From: Artemia franciscana
Taxonomy: Eukaryota > Arthropoda > Branchiopoda > Anostraca > Artemiidae
NCBI RefSeq assembly: GCF_032884065.1
Contig: NC_088865.1
Location: 42,411,051 to 42,475,050, forward strand
Direction: 5' to 3'
Length of the DNA stretch: 64,000 nucleotides
The position numbers and the translations under genes are program-made. Below, one piece after another: positions 1-12,215 of the stretch (its first letter is position 1; each line of letters begins with the position of its first letter). Under the pieces are notes generated by a model. The model worked only from the letters and a program-made list of their open reading frames with translations. It was not told the DNA's origin and searched no databases.

Positions 1-320
1 TGGTTAAGTTGTATTAAGAAAATACAAAAATGAGGGTGTTTTCAAAGTCTAGGGGAGAGGGGTAATTGAAATCCCTGCCTAGTAATCCAATTGGTGCCCC
101 TGAATGTAATTGCGAGGTGAGTGCTTTGAAGGTTCCGGTTTCAACATAACGAATTCTGTAGATAATAAGCATTAGGTAATTAATTCATGATTAGTGGGAA
201 AATTTTTGTTTTTGGAGCTTTTTCATCTTAGTAAGGCTTGTTGGCTACAAATCCTTCCAGTAAAAACATCTAATTGTTTGTGTTGTGGAAAATTCCCTCC
301 TGAACAACAGAGCAGATCGT

Positions 321-378
<58 letters not shown>

Positions 379-721
379 AGTCACGAAAATTTGGAAATCA
401 ATTTGGTTTTTCAGCAGGGTGTATTTTTTTATTTTGCTTCAGAAAACGGGGCCTATTGCAATAAAGCCCAAACGTTATTGTAGCTAGATAATATTTAAGG
501 ACGAATTATCCAGTCACAAGGAACAAGCATTTTGAAGAGAAAAAAAGATTTAGCAGCTGTTAGTATAAATGCTATTTAGGTATTGTTTTAGATATTAGGT
601 AGGTAGGCTACTATTTTGGTGGAAATACTGGTAAACTTACTAGAATGGGCTTAAATTGACAGGCATTTGATATATAAACGTTAGACATTATGATTTTCTA
701 CTTGTTTTAGTCGGTTTTTTA
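1..721. other. No gene seen; AT-rich sequence
   Basis: I see no convincing coding potential here. The stretch contains a long poly-T run (listed separately) and ends at the TA dinucleotide that flanks the tandem-repeat element beginning at 722. Confidence 0.5.
323..375. repeat. Poly-T homopolymer run
   Basis: About 53 consecutive T residues. This could be the poly-A tail of a minus-strand retroposed copy, but I see no recognisable retroposed gene beside it. The exact length is likely to be unreliable in the assembly. Confidence 0.8.
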
Positions 722-2904
722 TGGCACTTGGTATTAACCAAGTGACATATAGCAATCGCCAATTCTGTCGGTCTGTCTGTCTGTCGGTCTGTCGGTCCCG
801 GTTTTGCTACTTTAGGCACTTCCAGGTAAGCTAGGACGATGAAATTTGGCAGGCGTATCAGGGACGGGACCAGCTTAAATTAGAAATAGTCGTTTTCCCA
901 ATGTGACCATCTGGGGGGGAGTAGGGGGCCGGTGAATTCGGAAAAATAGAAAAAATGAAGTATTTTTAACTTATGAATGGGTGATGGGATCTTAATGAAA
1001 TTTGATGTTTGGAATGATATTGTGTCTCAGAGCTCTTATTTTAAATCCCGACCGGATCTGATGACATTGGGGGGAGTTGGAGGGGGGGAACCTAAAATCT
1101 TGGAAAACGCTTAGAGTGGAGGGATCGGGATGAAACTTGATGGGAAAAATAAGCACAAGTCCCAGATACATGATTGACATAATCGGAACGGATCCGCTAT
1201 CTTTGGGGTAGTTGGGGGGGGGGGGGGGGGTAATTCTGAAAATTAGAAAAAATGAGGTATTTTTAACTTACGAACGGGTGATCGGATCTCAATGAAATTT
1301 GAGGTTTAGAAGGATATCGTGTTTTAGAGCTCTTATATTAAATCCCGACTGGATCTGGTGACATTGGGGGGAGTTGGGAGGGGGAAACCTAAAACTTGGA
1401 AAACACTTGGAGTGGAGGGATCGAGATGAAACTTGGTGGGAAAAATAAACACAAGTGCTAAATACATGATTGACATAAACGAAACGGATCCGCTCTCTTT
1501 GGGATAGTGGGGGGGGGGGGGTATTTCTGAAAAATTAGAAAAAATGAGGTATTTTTAACTTACGAACGGGTTATCGGATCTCAATGAAATTTGATATTTA
1601 GAAGGATATCGTGTCTCAAAGCTCTTATTTTAAATCCTGACTGGATCTGTTGACGTTGGGGGATGTTTGGGGTGGGGAAACCTAAAATCATGGCAAACGC
1701 TTAGATTGGAGGGATCGGGATGAAACTTGGTTGGAAAAATAAGTAGAAGTATTACATACGTGATTTACATAATTGGAACGGATCCGATCTATTGGGGGGG
1801 GGGGGGGTAATTCTGAAAAGTAAGAAAAAAATGACGTATTTTTAACTTACGAAGGAGTGATCGGATCTTCATGAAACTTCATATTTAGAAGGACCTCGTA
1901 ACTCAGATCTCTTATTTTAAATCTCAACCGGATCAAGCGTAATTGGGGGGGACCGGAAATCTTAGTAATTACTTAAAGCGTTGAGATCAGGATGAAACTG
2001 GATGGGAAGAATAAAAACCTGTCTAAGATACGTGACTGGCATAACCGGACCGGATCTGCTCTCTTTGGTGGAATTGGAGGGGGGTAATTTTGAAAATTGA
2101 GGTATTTGTAACTTAAGAAAGGGTGACCAGATCTTAATGAAATTTGATATTTAGAAGGACCTTGTGCTTTAAAGTTCTTATTTAAATTCCGACCAGATCC
2201 TTTGACGTTGGGGGAGTTGGAGGGGGAAACCGGAATTCTTGGAAAACATGAAAATTGGGGTATTTTTATCTTACGAATATATGATCGGATCTTGTATATA
2301 TATGATATATATATGATGAAATTTGATTTTTAGAAAGAATTCATGTCTCAGAGCTCTTATTTCAAATTCCGACCAGATCGTTTGACATTGGGGGGAGCTG
2401 GAGGGGGAAATCTTGGAAAAACACTTGGAGTGTAGGAATCGGGATGAAGCTTGGTGGATAGAATAAACAAATGTCCTTGATACGTGATTGACAGAATCGT
2501 ACTGGATTCGCTCTCTTTGGGGGAGTTGGGGGGAGGGGTTCAATGATTTGGCGAGTTTGGTGCTTCTGGACGTGCTAGGACGATGAAAATTGATAGGCGT
2601 GTCAGGGAGCTGCACAATTTGACTTGATAAAGTCGTTTTCCCAGATTCGACCATCTGGGGGGCTAAAGGGAGAGGAAAAATTAGAAAAAACGAGGTTTTA
2701 TAACTTACGAGTGGGTGATCGGATCTTAATGAATTTTGATATTTAGAAGGACATCGTGACTCAGAGCTCTTATTTTAAATCCTGACCGGCATTAAGCCTC
2801 TTATTTTCCTTTTTAAATCAATCTATTGATTCATAGAATTTTGTTAGAGCTCATACCATATGATCTCTTGGCTCTTAGCTCTTCTCGCCTCGTCACAAGT
2901 GCCA
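722..2904. mobile_element. TA-flanked element with internal ~290-bp tandem repeats
   Basis: The left end reads TGGCACTTG and the right end CAAGTGCCA, a perfect 9-bp inverted terminus. Each is flanked by TA, which is the target duplication expected of Tc1/mariner-type elements. Inside the left end is a small hairpin (CACTTGG and CCAAGTG around a 6-base loop) and a GTCTGTCG-type microsatellite. The body is a degenerate tandem array with units starting near 960, 1258, 1549, 1838, 2101, 2260 and 2690. Each unit carries a line like 'acttacgaacgggtgatcgg', a G-run, and the block 'agagctcttattttaaat'. Two units are truncated or rearranged, and part of the pre-array leader (about 785-930) recurs near 2545-2660. 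Open frames on either strand are shadows of the repeat; no transposase is visible, so it would be non-autonomous. The class assignment is inferred from the TA flank only. Confidence 0.55.
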
Positions 2905-4287
2905 TATGAGCTCTTAGCTCTTGTTTTTTTTTTTTTTCATACCTCGGAAACACAAGTTCTGCTTATGGTTCCTATTTAGTTTTCTTTTCTCTCCTCTTGA
3001 TGGCTAAACTTTGTATAGCCAAATTTATGAAATATAAGTGGTGATTCTTGGTTTCTCGGAAGAAAAAAAACCCACTCATTTCTTGAAATTCCAAGTGCCG
3101 ATTAAGATGAATCGGTATTCACGATTGGTATTTACCAAGGTATTTACCATATTGATATTTACTAAGGGTGATGAATCTGGTTGTTTGAATTTATGAAGTA
3201 GAAACTTACTCAATCACATATGTCTGAAAAGATTAGAAAAAATTACGAACTCAGTTTTTAATGAAATTGACCTCGAAATGCTTGGCACGAGCAGGCACCA
3301 AAAAAAAAAAGAAAAAAAAGTGAAATATCAATAAGAAATAAATTAAAAATGTGGCATCAAACAGCTTACGAAGGTGTAGCTCTCTTTAGGAAATTTAGCT
3401 GTCTTATTTACTGTCCATTGTCATATTCTTAAGGCAGGACGGACTCTCAAGGAATCTTCCTATACCTCCCATGTTAAACGTATGGAGTTTGCCTGGCGTT
3501 CCTGAATTAGTGATTTCGGTGGTATTTATGTCAATAGAAATAAAAAAATCTGGTAAATATTTTGATCTAATCAAATCTTAAAGCCGACAATCATTTTTTT
3601 TACAATTCCAAAATAATTATAAAACCTGTTTCGGGTTTGCATTCTAGATTGCTATATTCGACGCTGTTGTTGTGGTGTATCAAAAAATAAAGCAAAAAAT
3701 GTTCTATTCAACAATCAGGAACTTATTTCTATAATATATACTTCCTGGCTGCAGTCCCTTCAAATACTTTACATATTTGTGTTCCGAAGTCAAAAATTCC
3801 CCTCAAAAGACTATATTCAGCTGTAATCGGAGCGTGTGAGAATGCATAAATTACACCAAGGGACTAACCACTCGGATTGTTCAGGAGCGACTCATTCAAG
3901 TATTAGTTAGTTGTAACCTTTTTAAACTGAGTCTAAAGAATAAGTAGCGTGCAGACACCAAACTGCTGGTTAATAAATACATTAAGAAATTATATTGTAT
4001 AAAATAATTACAAGAATAATTGCTAAGGATAACCTGCCCCTTAGCGTATTTTTGAGTGAGAAACCCCTTAAGTTCGACCCTCTTATGTTTGTTTAGTTGA
4101 AGCGACGAAGAAAACTGATACCTTTGTATTTGACCGACTTGCCGACTAAGAAAAAGAATTGACACGGAAGTTATATTTTTGGACTTTTGCTAGGCCTTAA
4201 GCGTTTAATAACTCTTTTTCTTTCTCTTCTTTGCACTTACTCTTTTTATTAATTTAGAAAGTTAGAAAGTCTTTGGGAGCCAACAGA
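2905..4287. other. No gene seen
   Basis: AT-rich sequence with short homopolymer runs (A-run near 3300). The one longer open frame on the minus strand (4165-3896) has no recognisable domain or splice context, and I take it as chance. Confidence 0.45.
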
Positions 4288-4470
4288 GTGTTGATGTTTG
4301 AATTTTTACGGACAAAAACCATTGTCAAATGTAACTAATGAATTTTGCTTATTTGTTTTCACGGTTCAACGTCCCTAAAACTTTTTGAAGCAACTGAAAG
4401 AAAATCTTAGAAAGTTGCAATTTTCGGGGATGAAGAGACCAGAATGGGCCTAGGAGGGAAGGAATGTTCT
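4288..4470 (+). repeat. Dispersed repeat, copy 1 of 2
   Basis: This stretch resembles 16548-16760 over its full length. Shared landmarks are 'tttgaatttttacggacaaa' versus 'gagtttttacggacgaa', 'aaaatcttagaaa.ttgca', and 'taggagggaa' versus 'taggagagca'. The family is not recognised and no termini are obvious. Confidence 0.5.
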
Positions 4471-5621
4471 CATTTTCATGTGCTTGGTACTTTGGCAGTA
4501 AATACCAAACGATTAGTCAGTAAAAAGTATCAAACGGTTGTCATTAAATAGAGGCTCATCATTGCTTGCTGATTTTGCCGGCATTTGTTTTCCTGATTAT
4601 GCAAGCTAAAGTGTAAAAAACTGTGAATAAGCAAGCAAGAAATGTTAACAAATTGTCAAACAACCGTTAGTAAAAAAAAAGTCAAAAAGTCAAACAATTT
4701 GAAGCAAAATCAGCTGTTGGTCTATCAATGTTTGATTATTTCTCCAGTTTGATTACTCTTGTGATTATGCACATTCAGAGCTAATTTTTATTATTTGAGT
4801 TAGTAAAACGATTCAATTCTATGATTTACCCCTAATTTTGTTATTTTTTTTTTTGTTATCTCTCTCTCCTTTCTTCATTTTTCTGTGTTAGATTGTTTGG
4901 CATTAGTACATTGTTAATATAATTTAGAATTAGAGATGTTTTTTTCCTATAACTACACTGGTTTGTTGCTGTAATGAGTTCTTAGCAATAGTAATCTTGT
5001 ATAAGAGAAAATAAATAAATAGAATATATTTTTTAGCTGTTACATCAGAGTGAAATAATGGAAGAATCGGTTTTAGGATATTTGACTGTATTTAAAGACT
5101 TATCTTTTGCACAGAGGGGGGGGGGGAGTTATTTTAGGTATACAAAGTATAGTAAAACTATCCTCAACTCAAAACCATACTTTCTAACAGTGTGTATTCG
5201 TGAAAGAAAGGATAATGGCTATTGAAAAATAGGAACTTGTATACTACATCAGAACCAAATATTGTGTTGGACCAATCATTACAGCTCTCTTATATAGAGG
5301 GAATGAGGTATAAGTTTTGACAAAAGGTGTGTCGCATTCGCCTTTTGAATGACCGTGGCTGATTTGACATTAGTTTATGTTTTAGATTAGACAAATATTT
5401 ATCTCAACCATACGATCAATAACAGTATGTGGCACGAAATTTTGCGATGGATTTTTTTTAGTAGGATTCCAATAACCTAAAAACAATCTCAAAAGTTGAC
5501 CTCAGGTAGTTCGGGGCTCTGTATTCATTACCATCTTGTAAAGAAAATAGGTATTAACCTTAAAAAATATAATAAGTGACTGAATCTTATAGTAGCCGAC
5601 TCACAAAAAACTTTTAATTTA
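4471..5621. other. No gene seen
   Basis: AT-rich sequence. A partly palindromic patch around 4520-4690 has AACGGTTG and CAACCGTT blocks on either side of an A-run. Nothing coding was recognised. Confidence 0.4.
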
Positions 5622-6011
5622 ATGAATGACAATGCATTGGTAGAAAAGCTGTTCAATGCATTTCAAATTGATTTCTATTTCCTTAGAATAATTGTATGTT
5701 TTTCCATTAGAGCACAAGTAGTTAAATGCCTAAATGTATTTTCCAATCCTTGCCCAACGTTCCGTGATGTGCCCAAGGAATTTATTGATAATCCAACTGT
5801 CGTAGACCGTTGGAAAATTTTAAAAAGTAGCCGAATGGATATGCAGGAACCGATAATAAATGAAGCTGATGCTAAGGATATGACATTCAGTTCTCTAAAA
5901 TCAACAATTTTACAGGAATTAATTTCGTTAAAACTTCTTCTTCTTTCGGTCTTTTCCCCCTTGAAATGTGGGTTAATGCTATTAAGTGTTGGGTGTTACC
6001 GTCCCGAGTAA
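5622..6011 (+). CDS. Unrecognised open frame of 129 codons (doubtful)
   Basis: An uninterrupted frame starting ATGAATGACAATGC. The N-terminal third is hydrophobic. The middle (about residues 40-85, around NPCPTFRDVPKEF and DRWKILKSSRMDMQEP) has a mixed, protein-like composition, unlike the surrounding AT-rich sequence. A possible splice acceptor (ttccattag) lies just before the codons for AQVVKCL, so the genuine part might be an internal exon starting there rather than the whole frame. I recognise no family and see no partner exon in the window, and a 100-base gap follows at 6288. It may be a real exon of an unseen gene, a fragment of a mobile element, or chance. It is included because it is one of few frames here that does not lie in a repeat. 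Confidence 0.2.
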   Translation: MNDNALVEKLFNAFQIDFYFLRIIVCFSIRAQVVKCLNVFSNPCPTFRDVPKEFIDNPTVVDRWKILKSSRMDMQEPIINEADAKDMTFSSLKSTILQELISLKLLLLSVFSPLKCGLMLLSVGCYRPE

Positions 6012-6287
6012 TCTAAAGTGAGATTGTCATATTAATGATATTGTACAGTTTGTAAGTGCCATATTCTCCATCCTTAAGATCCGTAAAAAATGTAAATGTC
6101 ATGAATCGCACTGTGAGGATTTTCCTCGTATTTTTACGCCCGATCTTTGAGTGATCACCTTTCGAACCCAATGAGAAATCCCCTGACGAATGCCCTAACG
6201 AGGACAGGCGAGGTTTAAAATCTAGTGCTTTTCCGGTGCCATGAGAGGACTTGGCGTCTCTTCTTCGTCATAAGCTCCTTTCTCATC

Positions 6288-6387
6288 NNNNNNNNNNNNN
6301 NNNNNNNNNNNNNNNNNNNNNNNNNNNNNNNNNNNNNNNNNNNNNNNNNNNNNNNNNNNNNNNNNNNNNNNNNNNNNNNNNNNNNNN
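6288..6387. other. Assembly gap of 100 N
   Basis: Exactly 100 N bases, the conventional size for a scaffold gap of unknown length. The open frame that spans it is meaningless. Confidence 0.98.
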
Positions 6388-7444
6388 TTTTTTAGCTTTT
6401 AATTACAAACTTTCTCTTATTTACTATCTACTATCATATTCTTATTCATTTAATCACTCCTTTTCTCTCTGTTCTTTGCACTTCCTCTTTTTTTATTAAT
6501 GGTTCATTTAAGCACCAAGCAATAATTTGCTTCCAGCTTTTTAATCTCAGAGTCTTTAATTTGTCAGAGTTCTCTCATATAAATATTTGTATTTACTTTT
6601 CTCTTATAGGGGAAAAACTACAGTGCAAGATAAACTGTCATCGCTCTAAAGGTTTGAGAGGCCTTGACATAAAATTGTGTGTCGGTAGCTTAACAGATCT
6701 GTTGTACTATATAGATTGATTAAACTTTTTTTTCAATCGATTTATTTTGTTATTTGGAACTAATTATTTTTTTAGGGTTCAAAGATTCAATTTAGAAATA
6801 TTGAAAAAAAATGCGTTTAATATTTTATTTGTGAAAATTTCTCCCTCCATAGTTGAAGAAATTTTATTTTATGTGAGAACTTCAATTTTGACTGCACTCA
6901 CTTCCATAATGATGAACCTTGCAAAAATTATTAGCGGTAAAACTGACGCCCTTAGGCAAAAAATATTTTATTTAAATGAAAGCACTTGGCACGTCACTAA
7001 AGGTTTTTTTTAGTTTTCGGTACTTGAATTCAACCACCTTCTGCTTTTAATTAAGTGACTTCGTTAGTAGTTTTGTAATTTATCATAATCTAAGCAGTTC
7101 AAAGATGTAAATCTACGTAATTATACAAAATTAAGCCAAAATTGTTTCAAAAAATTGCAATAATGCAGTTGGATCTTTTGAAGTGTATTGAGTTTAAAGT
7201 TAACGAAAGATAATTAATACACATAGAATAAATGGCATCCTGGAAAAATTTTATGATATAGATATTTTAGCAAGAAATTAGACGATGTTTTTTCTTAAAT
7301 TTAGCTGCCATTTAGCAAGATAAATGAAACTGAAGAATCATATGGATGCTATAGTATCATCGTAGGTTTGGTCCTTGGCCAAAATATGTGCTGTATTTGT
7401 TCGTGCAGATAATGGTAGTTGGTCGTGTTAATTGAAATGATCGA
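6388..7444. other. No gene seen
   Basis: AT-rich sequence. Open frames are short and of biased composition. No repeat family was recognised apart from pyrimidine-rich stretches close to the gap. Confidence 0.4.
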
Positions 7445-7870
7445 CTAGTTTTTGTCTACCTCAAAAAGTTCTTGGTAGCGAACTGTAAGTAAGGAGCGAC
7501 TGGTGCTAATAGTTACCGAAGCTCTGAACTAGATTTCTCATAACAACATTCAGTTCAAAAGAACTGGCGTTTTATCGTCATCCTAAATATATAAAATTCA
7601 TTAAATTTAAAACAAGCCACCGAAAGTCGTGACACTGAAAAAATTTGCCTGATTTTTGAAAACGGGCTAATAATCTTTTTGAAAAGGGGCCATCAAAAAG
7701 GCTAATGATCCTTTTGGAAATTAAACCGTCAGATTCAGCCAAAGGACCATATTGCAGAAGTCTACCTGTAAAAATGCGAAATTTTGCCATTTTTCCGAGA
7801 AGAATGATCACAGAGCCGTGTTTATCTGCTTGTTTGTTTGCTGTTGATGTTCTTGTTTTATTTTTTGTGG
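7445..7870 (-). repeat. Family A repeat, divergent copy
   Basis: Starts with a decayed terminal hairpin (gttcttggtagcgaactg) followed by 'gtaaggagcgac', the hallmark end of family A. It continues through the family's internal blocks: 'gtcagattcagcc', 'cagaagtctacctgtaaaaa' and 'gtgtttatctgcttgtttg'. It is much more diverged than the copies at 8845, 19616, 60320 and 61760. Strand is given relative to the copy at 8845-10460. Confidence 0.65.
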
Positions 7871-7879
7871 GCTAATACA

Positions 7880-8830
7880 TCGAAGTCTAAGAGCTCAGAG
7901 TTTCTGCCCTGATTCTCTCTGATCCTGAAGACGATGATCCTTTAAAAGCACTCATAGTACGAGCTCCCTCAAACTCAGAAACAGAGTTCAATACAATTGA
8001 ATTGAAACATGAGGTCTGAAATAGGATCTGAAATCACCGCTAGATGTTGCAGAGGAAGCAGTCGTCTTCCCTATATTAGCAAAATAAGAGATAATTTCCA
8101 GCTTAACATCTTCTTCTTCTTGGACAGTTTTATTAATGACTATCAGCGTTGTTGGAACTGAAGACAGAGGGGGAGTAGGTATAAGAACCGAATTAATTCT
8201 ATACCCTGTATTCCTAACATCCTTTCCAACAATCAGAAAATTTCCTATGATAATGCTGAGACTTGGCCTTCCGACACGAAGAATTAAATATACTTCTATA
8301 GGCCTTGGACTGTTGATGGTGAGTTGCTGATGATAAAGCCTTGGAAAGCTTTTAAAAATAATTTTACCTTCATAAGCTTTAATTAAGACCTGGAATCATC
8401 CACGAATTCAGCGGCGTCATTCACGGATTCCTTTTCGAAGTATGGGGCCCTGGTTTCTGATGGCAAACTTCTAGGATACCTTCTTTCACTAAATCATAAA
8501 AGAAATCAAAAGAGTCGTTAAAATCTGATTCAGAAACCAATCTATCCCATGGCTGATCAGTCAGACGAGAATTAAGTAGACTCAGCTCAGTATCACCAAA
8601 ACGGAAAAATGAGAGATTAGATGGCGAGGCTATTCGCTGCGCTTAATCAGCGTTCTTATATCGGGAAATAGTAAGGAAATGGACAGAAATATCACTAACC
8701 ATCACCGAATTATCTAAGACATCTAGTGACGAAAAAATATTATCAAAAAAAGACTCGTGTGTCTCAGTAACTTGCGTTGGTATACAAACTGAAGGTAGAG
8801 TTCCCAAAAAGTGCATCATCGACAAAAAAA
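7880..8830 (-). pseudogene. Decayed non-LTR retrotransposon, endonuclease end to RT start
   Basis: Read on the minus strand from 8825, the first frame has the pattern of the C-terminal part of an apurinic-type endonuclease of jockey/CR1-like LINEs: PSVCIPTQVTET, then a DNIFSSLDVL stretch, then SDISVHFLTIS, corresponding to the conserved S-D-H region with the His position shifted. After a stop, fragments in other frames continue into the linker and the start of the reverse transcriptase: LVKEGILEV, then FANIGKTTASS, then a region equivalent to the 'SPGxDGI' block with SSSGSERIRAET-like spelling. Several stops and frameshifts make it non-functional. The upstream part of the endonuclease is cut off close to the palindromic family A element at 8845. 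The clade assignment is from motif recognition only. Confidence 0.6.
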
Positions 8831-8844
8831 AATTATAGCTGAAG

Positions 8845-10460
8845 CGGAATTTTGATCCAGCAGGGGTTGTTCCCTCCTCAACGTCCCGCTCTTTACGCTA
8901 AAGTTTGACTCTTTCTCTCAATTCTACTTTGTAAAACAGTAAATAACTTTAGCGTAAAGAGCGGGACGTTGAGGAGGAAACAGCCTCTTTCATGCACGGA
9001 GCAATTTCTGTTCGTTTTAAGTTTTAATGTCGCTCCTACTTTCAGTTAAAAAAAACTTGTTTTTTTTTATTTATTTTCTGAACGTTTTTGAATCAATGCA
9101 TGTTTTGATTTTAGCCCTCCGCAGAGGAATAATTAAAACGAAATTTGTATATATATTTTTTTTGGCTAAATGGCTTTCTCATAGTTTGATCGAATGATAT
9201 TGAGAAAAAAAGGAGCGGGGTAGGAAGCCTAGTTGCCCTTCGATCTTTTGGTTACTTAAAAAGACAACTAGAACTTTTAATTTTTTACGAATGTTTTTAT
9301 TAGTAAAAGATATACGTAACTTATAAATTAGCTTACGTAACGAAATTTGTATCCTCATGTTTTTATTACATAAATGAGGGGGTTCACCCCCTCATCAGTA
9401 CCTCGCTCTTTACACTAAAGGTTAAATTTGTCCCAATTCATTAAGAATGACCCGTGAATCACAAAGGCTGTAGAATAAATAATTGAAATTACAAAAAATA
9501 CTTTAGCGGAAATAGCGAGGTATTTAGGAAGAGATGAATTTAGGATATGCGTAGCAATCTCTTTTTGTTTTTAGTTTTAATGCTGGTCAATTACTTTCAG
9601 TGGAAAAAACTTTTACGTTTTCATTGTTCCTTAAAAAATAATACTTGAAAATCCAGCGCTATCTTATTAGAATTTCTCTTCTCCCATGACAAGTTCCTCC
9701 AAGGAAAGATCTTCCCACGTAGCCGCCTCCCCTCAACCCCCACCCTCCCCAACCAAAACATCCTTCTGAAAAGTTATGTACACTTCCAAATAACCATTAC
9801 TGTATGTAAAGGCTGGTCAAAGTTTGTAACTTGCAGCCGCTCCCTCTGGGGACTGTGGGGGAGTAAGTCAGCAAAAAGACAAGGTTACCATGTTTTTCGA
9901 CTATGTTAAACAAAATGGCTATTTAAAAATTTTGATCCGTTGACTTTGGAAAAAAATGAGCAAGGAAGGGGTCCTAGGTGCCCTCCAATTTTTTTGTGTC
10001 GCTTAAAAAGGGCACTAGAACTTTTAATTTCCGTTAGAATGAGCCCTCTCGAGACACTCTAGGACCACTTGGTCGAAACGATCACCCCTGGGGAAAAAAC
10101 GCGCACCAACAAATAAACACGCACCCGTGACCGGTCTTCTGGCCAAAAACACTAAGTTCCACATTTTTGTAGATCGGAGCTTGAAACTTCTACAGTAGGA
10201 TCCTCTGATACGCTGAATCTGATGGTGTGATTTTCGTTAAGATTCAATGACTTTTAGGTGGTGTTTCCCCCTATTTTCCAAAACAAGGCAAATTTTCTCA
10301 GGCTCGTAACTTTTGATAAGCAAGACTAAATTTAATGAAACTTGTATATTTAAAATCAGCATGAAGATTCGATTCTTTTGATGTATCTATTAGTATCAAA
10401 TTTTCGTTTTTTTGAACTTCGTTTACTATTGAGCCGGGTTACTCCTTACCCTTGTTTGAT
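8845..10460 (+). mobile_element. Family A palindromic element, near full length
   Basis: Three parts can be read. (1) A palindrome (about 8868-8981) built of 'ctcctcaacgtcccgctc' plus 'tttacgctaaagttt' and their complements around a 35-bp loop; its right flank ends in 'gtcgctcctactttcagtt'. (2) A second, more diverged palindrome (about 9380-9610) with 'cctcgctctttacactaaag' and a decayed partner. (3) A G/C-block-rich body (about 9660-10400) ending 'actattgagccgggttactcctta'. The same order, inverted, occurs at 19616-21315. No transposase is encoded, so it is non-autonomous; the mobility class is unknown. This copy has lost the terminal hairpin present in others. Confidence 0.7.
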
Positions 10461-11184
10461 ATGATCTATTGCTAGTCAATTTTCCCAATAAGATCAATTT
10501 CATTAGTTAAAATTAATAACAGATTTTTAGTGTCAGGCCCAAAAATTTGAATTTCGTAAAAATAAAATATGTATACTTTTTCCTATGATAAATTATTGTG
10601 TACCGTTTGTGACATTCACATTACACCCTTTGTTGGTATGGGTATTTGAACCTTTGCATGCTGTTTCAAATAGTACAAATAGTGATTATAGTTTAATACT
10701 CTGTTTATCTATGACAAATAATGAAATAGCGGAGCTGTGTAAGTCCAACACAACAGTCACCGCAACATCTAAATATATCTATGACGATTATTGATAGTTA
10801 AATACTAAAGCATGCACAGGAAAAAGAAAACGTTTTTCTTTTGGTAATTGGTACAGTTAAACCGAGATTTTTTTTATGAGCCGATTATCAAGTTTTCTTA
10901 GCAGGGTAGGGATTTCCCCTGAAATAAAGAATTAGTACCTCAACCGATGAAAAAATGTCAACCATTAAATAATAAACTAATTTTTGACTTTTTAAGTTTT
11001 ACAAAATAATGACCAAGTACAAACTAAATATATTTGCATATAGGAAACAAAACTTTAATCATCTTTATCACTATATGAAAACGTTGAGATATAATCCAGA
11101 TTTAAAATGAATTATGCTTGTTATCTCGGTTGAGTTTACCAAACTGGAATTTTACACTTAATTGTAAACCTTAGGACCTTATCT
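10461..11184 (-). other. Probable 3' flank of the ionotropic receptor gene
   Basis: No independent gene was recognised. The part adjoining the stop codon at 11185 would be 3' untranslated sequence of the IR gene. An ATTAAA on the minus strand at 11059-11054, about 130 bases beyond the stop, is a plausible but unproven poly-A signal. The remainder is AT-rich intergenic sequence. Confidence 0.35.
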
Positions 11185-12215
11185 TTATCCAAGATCATAA
11201 TCAGGATAGCATCTTTCAAAGATAAAAACCGTAATGGAGACCACTAACATAAAAAGCCAGGCTATAAACGGCGCTTGAAAACTTTTCAAATTAAACTTCT
11301 TTTCCTCATAAAGATCAGGTTGGAAGCTTTCATACTTTTTCTTAGCTATAAGGACAGCCTCTTTAGTCCAGAACTGATGTAGGCCACTTCCAAAAAGACG
11401 AATAGAGATATTTGAGAACGCGTCTGTGTAAATTGAGTTCTTTGGGGCCAGTGCCACGTTTTGTGCCATTGCTATATCTTGTTTCACAATATGAATTGTC
11501 GGGTTATTAAATCTGTCTTTGTAGATTACTTGAGTATAGTAGCTTAGTATTCTTTCACTGTCTATACAAGCCCCTAGCCTTGCATTTACATAGGCGAACT
11601 GGTCGAAATTTTCGTCTGTTTTGTTGTATCTTTGCAAACTTTGGACCATGTAAGGATCAACAGAGTTTATATACAGATCATAATAGTCTGGAATTCCAGA
11701 AATTGTTAAATCTGACTCAGCAACTCGTTTGATTGAATCTATTGGGTCTTCTGGTATCGGTACAGACAAGTAGCTAATTATAGAAGATGTGAATGCGGCA
11801 GTTATGAAAAAGTAGGCTAGAATTCTTGATAGGTTAAATAACCTTGCTGGAGCAGGAGAATGATCGGTTGGCATGGTTCTTGCAACTAAAGCTCCAAAAT
11901 TATATGTTGCTGAGAACCATATGTCTTTCCAGGGATTAGTTTTATTATTTATCGGAAGAAAACACAGCTTGGCAATGATCCAATTAACCAAACCGCCAAA
12001 AATTATGCATAATCCAATAGCTATCCACGCTGCGTATCGAAACGGTAATACAAACGCATACCAATAAGGCTTTCTAGTTGGAGGGGGCACGGCAAATTTA
12101 ACTCCATCCACTAAGTGAGGATAGATAAAATCTCTATACTCTTCTGCAATATCGGTTGCCCAATTTCCAGCTGATCCAAGGTGAACTTCCCCTCTTGCAA
12201 CCAATCCCTTTTGAC
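11185..12215 (-). CDS. Ionotropic receptor, exon 2 (channel and S2 domain)
   Basis: This exon encodes the membrane channel of a variant ionotropic glutamate receptor, the protostome chemosensory IR family. The acceptor is 'tatttcag' followed by GTCAAAAGG at 12215. Joined to the phase-1 donor at 15180 it gives a complete 588-residue protein. Residue numbers for that form: the end of S1 with GLVARGEVHLG (248-258); M1 about 306-331 (IAIGLCIIFGG); pore loop about 344-361 with NFGALVART; M3 about 374-398 (RLFNLSRILAYFF, then FTSSIISYLSVP, the counterpart of the iGluR SYTANLAAF gate); S2 about 400-555; M4 about 557-579; short tail ERCYPDYDLG and TAA stop. The frame is intact. Ligand unknown. The same exon could also be joined to the first exon at 25604-24860, which has the same phase. 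Confidence 0.92.

Noticed and set aside
2271-2654. 127-codon minus-strand frame
   Set aside because: Lies wholly within the 290-bp tandem repeat element and mirrors its unit structure.
10585-10794. 69-codon plus-strand frame
   Set aside because: Lies in the 3' flank of the IR gene, of biased composition, with no recognisable domain.
11873-12067. 64-codon plus-strand frame
   Set aside because: Antisense shadow of the IR channel exon.
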